From assembly GCF_001921205.1 (NCBI RefSeq), contig NZ_MSIE01000030.1, positions 62,001 to 126,000 of the forward strand: a stretch of DNA of 64,000 bases, given 5' to 3'. This document shows, in pieces, positions 49,739-56,764 of the stretch (its first letter is position 1; each line of letters opens with the position of its first letter). A program made the translations under genes and the position numbers. Source of the DNA: Actinophytocola xanthii (GTDB lineage: Bacteria; Actinomycetota; Actinomycetes; Mycobacteriales; Pseudonocardiaceae). The notes below the pieces were generated by a model, which saw only the letters and a program-made list of their open reading frames with translations, made no database searches and was not told where the DNA came from.

Positions 49739-50536
49739 GTGGGTTTGAGCGAGGTTGAGCGGCGTGAGGTGACGCCGGGCGCCGCGGACGTGCTGTTCGA
49801 TGGCGAATCGCTGGCTCGGCAGTTCGTCCTGCTGACCAGGGCGCTGCTCGAGTCGGGTTCGGTCGCCGCGGTGCTCGAGCGCGTGGTGTTCGCCGCGCGT
49901 GCGCTGGTGCCGGGGGCGGACCTGGTGAGCGTGACGTTGCGCAGCGACGACGAGGCGTTCCACACCCCGGTGTGGACCGACCGGGTGGCCGACGACCTGG
50001 ACCAGCTCCAGTACCGTTTCGGCGAGGGTGCCTGCGTGGAGGCGGCGCGGCCCGGTGGCCCGGGGATGGCGCTGAGCGACGACCTCGGGACCGACGACCG
50101 GTGGCCGCGGTTCGGCCGGGCCGCGGCGGAGGTGGGGTTCCGGTCGCTGGTGTCGACGGCCTTGCTGCCCGACGCGGTACGCCCGCGGCTGTCCGGGGCC
50201 CTCAACGTCTACTCCCGCCAGCGGAACGCCTTCGCCACCGAGGACCGGGACGTGCTGCTGCTGCTGGCCACCCACGCCTCGCTGGCCCTCGCCACCACCC
50301 GGGCAGTGCGCAGGGGAGAGCTGGAGGCGGAGCAGCTGCGTCGGGCCATCGACAGCCGGGACCTGATCGGGCAGGCCAAGGGCGTCCTGATGGCACGTCG
50401 GGGGATCAGCGCCGAGGAGGCGTTCGACCTGCTCCGGCGGACCTCCCAGGACATGAACCTCAAACTCCGCGAGCTCGCCCAGACCGTCGTCGGGCGGCGC
50501 GAGGAGCTGGACCTGCCGGACCTCGGCGGTCGGTGA
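49739..50536 (+). CDS. GAF-ANTAR antitermination regulator
   Basis: The protein has 265 residues. A GAF sensor domain (about 40-175) has LQYRFGEGACVEA and SALLPD-like strands typical of actinobacterial GAF-ANTAR proteins. The C-terminal ANTAR RNA-binding three-helix domain has RDLIGQAKGVLMARRGISAEEAFDLLRR with the conserved aromatic replaced by Phe. Such proteins bind dual hexaloop RNA hairpins to prevent termination. GTG 49739 is tentative; TTG 49745 has better spacing to GGAG, and a GTG at 49697 is also open. Confidence 0.8.
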   Translation: MGLSEVERREVTPGAADVLFDGESLARQFVLLTRALLESGSVAAVLERVVFAARALVPGADLVSVTLRSDDEAFHTPVWTDRVADDLDQLQYRFGEGACVEAARPGGPGMALSDDLGTDDRWPRFGRAAAEVGFRSLVSTALLPDAVRPRLSGALNVYSRQRNAFATEDRDVLLLLATHASLALATTRAVRRGELEAEQLRRAIDSRDLIGQAKGVLMARRGISAEEAFDLLRRTSQDMNLKLRELAQTVVGRREELDLPDLGGR

Positions 50537-50600
50537 GGTGAACCACGGCGGCCCTCGCCCGGCCGCCGTGGTCGGTGTCGGGTGGGCGTGGAGGTGCGGG

Positions 50601-51314
50601 GTGGCGGACAGCAGGCGGCAGGCCCGTCTGTGGCGGCTGGTCGCCGACCGCGCCGACCAGCGCACGTTCACCGGGTGGGCCGGGGTGGTCTGCCAGGTCG
50701 TCGCCGAGCAGGTCGGTGTCGACGCCACCTCGATCGCCGTGCGGTCCTCCACCCACACCGAGGAGCTGGTGGCGGTCAGCGGGCCGTGGGCCGGACAGCT
50801 CGAGGAGCTGCAGTACACCGCGGGTGAGGGCCCCGGCGTGGACGCCTACCAGAGCGGGGTTCCGGTGCTGGTGCCCGACCTCGCCGCGGCCGGGCACCGC
50901 TGGCCGGGGTTCGCCGAGCTGACCGCGGGCCGGGTCGGCGCGGTGTTCGCCTTCCCCCTGCGCGAGGGGGCCGCGCCGCTCGGGACGTTGGAGCTCTACC
51001 GCCGCCGCCGGGGCCCGCTCTCGCTCGACCAGCTGGCCGACGCGGCGGCCCTGGCCGACCTGGCCGCCACCGCGCTGGTGGTCGACACCGGCGACGGGGT
51101 GGCCGAGTCGGCTCCCTGGGCCAGGGCGGACGCACCCGGCCACTACGACGACGTGAACGTGGCCACCGGCATGCTGGCCGCCGAGCTGGACATCGACGTC
51201 GAGGACGCGTTCCTGCGCCTGCGCGCCCACGCGTTCAGCCACGACCAGCCGTTGCTCGAGGTCGCCCGCGCCGTGCTGGGCCGGCGGCTGGGCGCCGAGG
51301 CGTTCCGGGACTGA
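50601..51314 (+). CDS. Second GAF-ANTAR regulator
   Basis: This 237-residue protein has the same domain order as its neighbour but low sequence identity. GAF spans about 10-160 (LQYTAGEGPGVDAY, PLREGAAPLGTLELYR) and ANTAR follows with NVATGMLAAELDIDVEDAFLRLRAHAF. The ANTAR core lacks the usual QAKG, having VATGML instead. GTG 50601 is chosen because GGAGG lies 6 bp upstream; a GTG at 50538 is in frame but has no ribosome site. It may have arisen by an old duplication. Confidence 0.78.
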   Translation: MADSRRQARLWRLVADRADQRTFTGWAGVVCQVVAEQVGVDATSIAVRSSTHTEELVAVSGPWAGQLEELQYTAGEGPGVDAYQSGVPVLVPDLAAAGHRWPGFAELTAGRVGAVFAFPLREGAAPLGTLELYRRRRGPLSLDQLADAAALADLAATALVVDTGDGVAESAPWARADAPGHYDDVNVATGMLAAELDIDVEDAFLRLRAHAFSHDQPLLEVARAVLGRRLGAEAFRD

Positions 51315-51321
51315 GCGGCGC

Positions 51322-51492
51322 TCACCCGGCCGCGGTGACGACGACCAGCAGCAGCGTCGACAGCACGATCTCGAGGATGCCCACCTGCTTGGGCCGCAGG
51401 TCGCGCCCGGGCAGCAGCCACGCCCGCAGCAGCGCGAGCGCGAAGAACACGCCGAAGGCCGGGCTGGGGTCGTACTTGGCCTGTCCCGACAA
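51322..51492 (-). CDS. Small membrane protein or C-terminal fragment of one
   Basis: The minus-strand frame ending at 51322 has uniform G/C third positions and encodes about 56 residues. They are KYDPSPAFGVFFALALL, a polar loop (LLPGRDLRPKQ), then a second hydrophobic segment ending VVVTAAG. The only nearby start is TTG 51492 without a ribosome site. Upstream the codon pattern shifts frame, so this may be the 3' remnant of a larger transporter. I do not recognise the family. Confidence 0.4.
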   Translation of the reverse strand: MSGQAKYDPSPAFGVFFALALLRAWLLPGRDLRPKQVGILEIVLSTLLLVVVTAAG

Positions 51493-51551
51493 CGCCGCCA
51501 GCGGCGGGCTGGGGCGCGAAGACCGCGATCGAGGGCTGGTGAGGACGTGCC

Positions 51552-51692
51552 CTAGCGGCCGGAGTTCGAGAACACCGGTTGCGGGGCGGGCTGAGGCGCG
51601 GAGTCGGGGTGGGTGTCGGGCACCGTGGCAGCCGTACTGGGGTGGCTGAAGACGGTGGGGTGCGGGTGGAGGAGGACTGCTGAGTCGGTCAT
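51552..51692 (-). CDS. 46-residue His/Pro-rich peptide ORF
   Basis: ATG 51692 is preceded by AGGAC at a normal distance and encodes MTDSAVLLHPHPTVF, then Pro/Gln/His-rich sequence to a TAG at 51552. No signal peptide or domain is present. It lies 38 bp downstream of the DUF6292 gene on the same strand. A real small gene is possible but not proven. Confidence 0.35.
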   Translation of the reverse strand: MTDSAVLLHPHPTVFSHPSTAATVPDTHPDSAPQPAPQPVFSNSGR

Positions 51693-51730
51693 GGACGTCC
51701 TGACGGATCGATGGGTGGGGTGGGGTGGCC

Positions 51731-52228
51731 TCATCGCGGAGAGGAGCAGCGCTCCATCCGCTCGATCAGGCCGGGTCGGTCGACCGGTCGCGGCAGGGCG
51801 ACCAGGCGCCGGGCGCCCGGGTGGGCGATGGCGTCGGTGACGAAGCGGGCGACGGTGTGCGGCGGGGGAACGGGGTCGCCGCCGAGGCGGGCGATCAGCA
51901 CCGGTGTCGCGGTGGGGGCGGTCTCCACCGCCACGGACCAGCCCTGGCCCTCGCTCCAGAGCAGCATCAGGTCCTGTTCCGGCCGCTCCGGGTGGCGCCG
52001 GCTCAGGGCGAGGTAGGCGGTGGCCGTGTCGGTCACCTCGCACATCGTGGCGTCGTGTGGGACGCCGACGGCGTCGGCGACCGCGTGGACGTAGGACTGG
52101 AGGGCCAGCGCGAGCGGGCGCAGGTCGTCGGCCGCGGCGCGCTCCTCGGTGAGGGTCGAACGCAGCGCCCTGGCGTGGGGAATGCCACCGGGATCGTGGC
52201 GTGGTCGGTCGGGTCTGACCGGGATCAT
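51731..52228 (-). CDS. DUF6292 family protein
   Basis: The protein has 165 residues. The block VHAVADAVGVPHDATMCEVTDTATAYLALS and DLMLLWSEGQGWSVAVET matches the DUF6292 family as I know it from Pseudonocardiales. No catalytic residues or membrane segments are evident. The function is unknown. ATG 52228 is preceded by CGGAG. Its presence supports the taxonomic guess. Confidence 0.7.
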   Translation of the reverse strand: MIPVRPDRPRHDPGGIPHARALRSTLTEERAAADDLRPLALALQSYVHAVADAVGVPHDATMCEVTDTATAYLALSRRHPERPEQDLMLLWSEGQGWSVAVETAPTATPVLIARLGGDPVPPPHTVARFVTDAIAHPGARRLVALPRPVDRPGLIERMERCSSPR

Positions 52229-52542
52229 GCAACTCCGTTCTGTGCGGTTGCGCCGGGTACCGCCGGTGACGGACGTCGAGGCAGCGCCCGTGGTCGGGCG
52301 GTCGACGGCAGCGTCGGAAGGTGGTGACGGCGGGCGGTCACGGCCGAACTCCTGCCGGAAACCCGCGGACAACCGGGCGGTTCGCCGGTGCTCCCATCCC
52401 CGATCAAGAGCTGACCGGGCTGAACTGCTGGGGACCGCGCCGACCGAGTGTCGGCACCTGCCGTCCCCAACGAGGTCACTCTACCGCACGTCGCCTGTAC
52501 CGTGGGGTGGACGAACGTCGTTCGGTCTGGTCTGGTGTGGCC
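52229..52542. other. Intergenic region, 314 bp
   Basis: This divergent region lies between the DUF6292 gene and a 75-residue ORF. I see no gene. It contains a 13-bp odd palindrome, CGAACGTCGTTCG (52512-52524), 18 bp upstream of the next start, which may be an operator, and a TGTACC -10-like hexamer just before it. Confidence 0.5.
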
Positions 52543-52770
52543 ATGGCGGATGAACAGGGCGGTCCCTCGCTCAACCCGACGCTGGACGACTGGCTCCACG
52601 CCCGCGAGGAGACGCGACGCCACCTGAGGTCCGCGGTGACGCCGGTGGACGCCGCGTGGGTTCAGCGCCTGTCGGACCTGCTGGAGACGGAACGGTCCTG
52701 GCAGGACCAGTACACCGACCTGATCGCGCTCGGCATCCAGGACGGCCGTTTCCCGCCTTCCAACCGCTGA
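52543..52770 (+). CDS. Small hypothetical protein (75 aa)
   Basis: ATG 52543 (or GTG 52537) opens a 75-residue soluble frame with heptad-like leucines: PTLDDWLHAREETRRHL and VQRLSDLLETERSWQDQY. It is predicted to be two amphipathic helices. Third positions are G/C rich. I do not recognise it. No good ribosome site is visible, so it may be leaderless. Confidence 0.5.
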   Translation: MADEQGGPSLNPTLDDWLHAREETRRHLRSAVTPVDAAWVQRLSDLLETERSWQDQYTDLIALGIQDGRFPPSNR

Positions 52771-52951
52771 GCCGCGCCGCCGAGACCGGCCGGCCCGCGT
52801 TCCATGCCGTACAGTTGGTTGTGCGGGAAGCGATGTGCATGCCGGTGTGTGGAGACTCGGCCTCGCTCCCAACCCAGCGGTTCATCCGGATCGGTGATCC
52901 GGTGCCACCCCTCCCTGACTGTGGCCGATGCCGCCGGCGTCTTCTTTCGGC

Positions 52952-52970
52952 GTACCGGGTCTCCCGGTAC
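52952..52970. promoter_or_regulatory. 8-bp-arm inverted repeat ahead of the desaturase gene
   Basis: GTACCGGG-TCT-CCCGGTAC is a perfect inverted repeat 88 bp upstream of the desaturase start. A second, 6-bp one, CCGGAT-CGGTG-ATCCGG, lies at 52886-52902. Either may be a lipid-responsive operator; the sequence does not identify the regulator. Confidence 0.4.
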
Positions 52971-53057
52971 CAGGCCCACATGCCGCGCTCGCCCCGCCCT
53001 TTTCTTCGGCGACGTCCTTCAGCGCCTCCTTCCTTCAGCGACAACAAAAGGTCTTTC

Positions 53058-54023
53058 ATGACGACAGCCGCACCGGCCCGCCCGGCCGAGCCCGCCCGTC
53101 CCGAACCCAAACCGATCCTCTCCGGCCAGGTCGGCCGGACCGAGCTGCTGACCATCCGCGCGTTCCTGATCATTCCCCTGCTCGCCCTGGTGGCCGCCGT
53201 GCCGTTGGTCTGGGGATGGGGCATCGGGTGGGTCGACATCATCGTCGCCGCCGTGTTCTACACCCTGTCCACGCTCGGGGTGACCGTCGGCTACCACCGC
53301 TACTTCACCCACGGCTCCTTCAAGGCGAACCGGGCACTGCGGATCGCGCTCGCGATCGCCGGCGGTCTGGCGGCCCAGGGCTCGGTGATCGGCTGGGTGG
53401 CCGACCACCGACGCCACCACGCCTTCTCCGACCGGGAGGGCGACCCGCACTCGCCGTGGCTGTTCGGCACCTCGCCCATCGCCCTGGCCAAGGGTTTCTG
53501 GCACGCGCACATGGGGTGGCTGTTCGGCCGGGACAAGACCAACATCGACCGCTTCGCCCCGGATCTGGCCGCCGACCGGGACCTCCTGCTGGTGGACCGG
53601 CTGTTCCCGCTGTGGGTGTCGCTGAGCGTGCTCCTGCCCGCGGTGCTGGGCGGCGTGCTGACGCTCTCCTGGTGGGGCGCGTTGACCGGTTTCCTCTGGG
53701 CAGGGCTGGCTCGGATCGCGTTCCAGCACCACATCACCTGGTCGGTGAACTCGATCTGTCACATGATCGGCGACCGGCCGTTCGCCAGCCGGGACAAGTC
53801 CGCCAACTTCTGGCCGCTGGCGATCCTGTCCATGGGCGAGTCATGGCACAACTCGCACCACGCCGATCCCACCTCCGCCCGGCACGGCGTCGGTCGGGGC
53901 CAGATCGACATCTCGGCACGGCTGATCTGGGTCTTCGAGAAGCTCGGCTGGGCGTGGAAGGTCCGGTGGCCCACGCCGCAGCGCTTGGCCCGCCTCGCCG
54001 TACCGGCGGGTGCACCGCGATGA
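53058..54023 (+). CDS. Acyl-CoA (delta-9 type) fatty acid desaturase
   Basis: The protein is a 321-residue membrane di-iron desaturase. The three histidine boxes are present: HRYFTH (His80-85), HRRHH (117-121) and HNSHH near residue 266. The VGYHRYFTHGSF and WVADHRRHHAFSD contexts are those of stearoyl-CoA desaturases. Four membrane helices frame the boxes. It introduces a cis double bond into acyl chains to adjust membrane fluidity. ATG 53058 follows AAAAGG. The next gene overlaps it by ATGA. Confidence 0.87.
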   Translation: MTTAAPARPAEPARPEPKPILSGQVGRTELLTIRAFLIIPLLALVAAVPLVWGWGIGWVDIIVAAVFYTLSTLGVTVGYHRYFTHGSFKANRALRIALAIAGGLAAQGSVIGWVADHRRHHAFSDREGDPHSPWLFGTSPIALAKGFWHAHMGWLFGRDKTNIDRFAPDLAADRDLLLVDRLFPLWVSLSVLLPAVLGGVLTLSWWGALTGFLWAGLARIAFQHHITWSVNSICHMIGDRPFASRDKSANFWPLAILSMGESWHNSHHADPTSARHGVGRGQIDISARLIWVFEKLGWAWKVRWPTPQRLARLAVPAGAPR

Positions 54024-54331
54024 GCGAGACGGTGGGAACCTCACCGGAGAAGAGCACCAACCAGCTGGAGGTGTGGCGGCAGCTGCTCGAGGTCCTCCAG
54101 CGGCTCGACGACGTCTGGGGGAACACGCAGACCGCCGGCTCACACTCGGCGCTCTCCGCCCAGCTGCCGGCCAACCTGGCCTCCGCGCTGGCCAAGGCCG
54201 CCGGGCGGGGGGTGGGCACCATAGCCGGGATCACCCAGGTTCTCGCGCACCAGCTCGACAGCGGCGACGCGTTCCGGTCCTCGGCACTCGCCCTGTCGAA
54301 CGTCGTCGACGGCTGGCCTGGGGGGCACTGA
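54020..54331 (+). CDS. Hypothetical protein coupled to the desaturase
   Basis: This 103-residue protein starts on the desaturase stop (ATGA). The sequence is helical and soluble (QLEVWRQLLEVLQRLDDVW, AKAAGRGVGTIAGITQVL) with no cysteine or known domain. Coupling suggests it assists or regulates the desaturase or partners a membrane step. No function can be assigned. Confidence 0.55.
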   Translation: MSETVGTSPEKSTNQLEVWRQLLEVLQRLDDVWGNTQTAGSHSALSAQLPANLASALAKAAGRGVGTIAGITQVLAHQLDSGDAFRSSALALSNVVDGWPGGH

Positions 54332-54349
54332 GCGGATTTCGCGGCGTGG

Positions 54350-55165
54350 TCAGGTGTTGGTGAGCACCCACCAGGCGACGAGGACGCCGCCCGAGTTCGT
54401 GGCGAGGTGCACCAGCATCGGCGAGAGCAGGCCGCCTCCGGTGTGCCGCCACCAGTGCAGGACCACCCCGGCCACCGCCGCGCCGAGCATCGCGAGCACG
54501 GAGACGACCACCAGCGGCACACCGGCGAAGGCGCGCCCGACGGCGGCGTTCTCCACCAGCGCCAGCGAGGGGAAGGCGTGCCAGAGCCCGAACAGGGCCG
54601 CGGTGAGCAGGACGGGTCGCCACCGCCACCGGTCGGCACCGGCGCCGAGCAGGGCGGGGAGCACCCCGCGAAACGCGACCTCCTCGAGCAGCACCGTGCC
54701 GATCGGGATGCGGACCAGGGTTACCCAGAGCAGGGTGCCGACGGTGGAGGTGTCCACCCGGCCGTCCCGGAACAGGTCGCGAAGCCCCGGCACGGCGAGT
54801 GCCACCCCGAAGGCGAGCCCGATCACCCCCAGTCCCACGAGCCCGAACACCGCGGCCCGCCCCAGCAGCCGCCGGTCGAACCCGATGGCGCGCGACCGCA
54901 GCCCCGCCCAGCGCGCGACCGCGACCAGAGCGCCCGCCACGACCAGCCCGCAGACCGGATAGGCCCATCCCGGCAACACGAGGTTCACCAGCGTGGTCGA
55001 GCCGACCAACAACACCAGCGCGACGAGCGTCGCCGTGGTCCGCCTGCGCGTCCACCCCTGGGCGGCCAGTCCCACCACCGCCGGGACGGCGGCACGACCG
55101 ACGCCCGCCGCCGCGTGCGGCGCATGTGGACGGACTGAGTTGTCGGTCCCGGTCGCCTCGGCCAT
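54350..55165 (-). CDS. CPBP-family intramembrane metalloprotease
   Basis: The protein has 271 residues with about eight hydrophobic helices. The ABI/CPBP (Rce1-like) motifs are EEVAFRG (Glu161, Glu162, Arg166) and FGLWHAF with His196; a third HxxxN-like region is HLATNSG. It would cleave membrane peptides or prenylated substrates. In bacteria the family also modifies bacteriocin-type peptides, but no such gene adjoins it. ATG 55165 is the first reasonable start. Confidence 0.82.
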   Translation of the reverse strand: MAEATGTDNSVRPHAPHAAAGVGRAAVPAVVGLAAQGWTRRRTTATLVALVLLVGSTTLVNLVLPGWAYPVCGLVVAGALVAVARWAGLRSRAIGFDRRLLGRAAVFGLVGLGVIGLAFGVALAVPGLRDLFRDGRVDTSTVGTLLWVTLVRIPIGTVLLEEVAFRGVLPALLGAGADRWRWRPVLLTAALFGLWHAFPSLALVENAAVGRAFAGVPLVVVSVLAMLGAAVAGVVLHWWRHTGGGLLSPMLVHLATNSGGVLVAWWVLTNT

Positions 55166-55244
55166 GACCCGGCCGAGCCTACCTGCGGTTTCCGGGGGGC
55201 GCCCGAGGATCTTGGCGGTCTCCGGCCGGTCGGCCCGGGAAGCG

Positions 55245-56099
55245 TCAGGTGTGGAGGAGGCGCTTGGGGTGCATGCCGTCCACCATTCCGACGAACGGTG
55301 GATGGATGCTGTAGCCGAGCATCCGGCGGATGTCCTCGGAGACGGCGCGGACCGTCTCGCGGTGGGTGGACAGGGTGAAGGCCTCCTGGGGGCGTAGCCA
55401 GGGTTCGCAGTACTGCGCGGTGACGGCGAGGCGGGCCCGGTCGGAGCGGTTGGCGCCGCCGCCGTGCCACAGGGTGCCGACGAAGAACACACACGACCCG
55501 GGCGGCATCACGGCGGTGCGCCGGGCGTCGTGGTCGGCCGGCCTGCGGTCGGTGTCCCAGCGGTGGCTGCCCGGCAGGACCACGGTCGCGCCGTTCTCCT
55601 CGGTGAAGGCGTCGATCGCCCACACGGTCGCCGCGCTCAGCGGCGGCCTCGGCCGTGGCACGGGGTAGATCGCGTCGTCGGGGTGCAGGAGCTGGGCCGT
55701 CTCGCCGGGGTTGATGTTGATGACCTGTAGCTGGGACAGCAGGTAGTTGGGCTGGAACAGCCGGTCCAGCAGGGCCAGCACCCGCGGGTGGTCGACGAGG
55801 CCGTCGCATCCGCGGGTCTTGTTGAGCACGCTGTAGACACGCTGGGTGCGTTCGCCCTCGAAGGTGTTGCGGCCGGTCCTGTCCAGCAACGGGGTCACGG
55901 CCTCCCGGATCCGCTCGCATTCCGCCGGGCCGATCAGGCTCTCCAGGACGACGTATCCGTGGCGTCGCACCGCGGCGAGGTCGGCGTCGACGACAGCGGG
56001 GTCCACAGTGGAGCCCGCGCTCCGGGTGACCCGGTGCCGCGCGGCCAGGTCCCGGCCAAGGTCCTCCAGCCCGACGATCGCTTGCGGTTCTTCTGACAT
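55245..56099 (-). CDS. Phytanoyl-CoA dioxygenase-family Fe(II)/2-oxoglutarate oxygenase
   Basis: The protein has 284 residues with the double-stranded beta-helix of the PhyH family. The metal triad is His139 and Asp141 in LLHPDDAIYP and His212 in GTLWHGGGANRS; Arg in RARLAVTAQY should bind 2-oxoglutarate. It hydroxylates an unknown small molecule, as relatives do in secondary metabolism or ectoine synthesis. ATG 56099 follows GGAG. It lies 35 bp downstream of the TetR gene in the same direction and is probably controlled by it. Confidence 0.82.
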   Translation of the reverse strand: MSEEPQAIVGLEDLGRDLAARHRVTRSAGSTVDPAVVDADLAAVRRHGYVVLESLIGPAECERIREAVTPLLDRTGRNTFEGERTQRVYSVLNKTRGCDGLVDHPRVLALLDRLFQPNYLLSQLQVININPGETAQLLHPDDAIYPVPRPRPPLSAATVWAIDAFTEENGATVVLPGSHRWDTDRRPADHDARRTAVMPPGSCVFFVGTLWHGGGANRSDRARLAVTAQYCEPWLRPQEAFTLSTHRETVRAVSEDIRRMLGYSIHPPFVGMVDGMHPKRLLHT

Positions 56100-56134
56100 G
56101 GCAAAGCTCCGTGTTCTCCAGGAGGCCTGGGTGT

Positions 56135-56728
56135 TCAGGAGGGCAGGCCCACGGTGCCGCGGACGGCCGTCCACAGCTCGGTGATGACCTTCTCGGCGGA
56201 CGGACGGGGGGTTCTGCTGAGCGCGACCGAGAGCATGGTGTTGGTGCCGCCGAGGGTCGCGGCGGCCAGGAGTTCGGGGTCGCGGTCGTCCGGCAGCTCG
56301 CCGGCGCGTTGCGCCTGGGCGATGTTGCGGGCCCCCAGCTCGATCAACAGGTGCAGGTGACGGGTGTTCGCGGCGGCGACCTCCGCGTCACCCACCAGCC
56401 CACCCAGCACCAGGGGCGCCAACGGCTCGGCATACAGCGCGGTCACCCAGTCGCGGACTCGCCGGCGCTCACGGTCGGCCCAGGTCGCGGCGTCGTACAC
56501 GCGCAACGCGGCGGCCTGGCCCAACCGCTCGTAGAAGGCGTCCAGGACCGCGATCAGCAGGCCGCTGCGCGTGGCGAAGTACCGGTAGGGCAGGCCCACG
56601 CTCACGCCGGCCCGGCGTGCCACCGCGGCCACCTCCAGCTCGCCGGTCTCGGCCAGCTCGTCGGTGGCGGCCCGCAGGAGCCGGTCCCTGGCCAGGGCGG
56701 CGCGGGACGCCTTCGGGGTGGTGGTCAC
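56135..56728 (-). CDS. TetR-family repressor
   Basis: The protein has 197 residues. The DNA-binding head has EVAAVARRAGVSVGLPYRYFATRSGLLIAVL; the ligand domain follows, with LGGLVGDAEVAAANTRHL. A perfect odd palindrome overlaps its own promoter, so it is likely autorepressed and co-regulates the downstream dioxygenase. GTG 56728 has no ribosome site, and the promoter predicts a leaderless transcript starting at the GTG. Confidence 0.85.
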   Translation of the reverse strand: MTTTPKASRAALARDRLLRAATDELAETGELEVAAVARRAGVSVGLPYRYFATRSGLLIAVLDAFYERLGQAAALRVYDAATWADRERRRVRDWVTALYAEPLAPLVLGGLVGDAEVAAANTRHLHLLIELGARNIAQAQRAGELPDDRDPELLAAATLGGTNTMLSVALSRTPRPSAEKVITELWTAVRGTVGLPS

Positions 56729-56735
56729 GGGAGAA

Positions 56736-56764
56736 ACTTAAGTTGAGTTCAACTCAATTGTCAA
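56736..56764 (-). promoter_or_regulatory. TetR promoter with operator filling the spacer
   Basis: On the minus strand -35 TTGACA (56759-56764), 17 bp, -10 TTAAGT (56736-56741), and the GTG start 7 bp later. The palindrome TTGAGTT-C-AACTCAA (56743-56757) fills the spacer exactly. The -35 overlaps the stop codon of the GH42 gene. Confidence 0.7.

Noticed and set aside
52512-52524. CGAACGTCGTTCG as a LexA/SOS box
   Set aside because: The actinobacterial SOS box has a 4-bp centre (CGAAC-N4-GTTCG). Here the centre is 3 bp, so it is kept only as an unspecified palindrome.
54350-55165. CPBP protease as maturation protease for the Cys-rich peptide
   Set aside because: It lies 28 kb away among unrelated genes, so there is no positional support.
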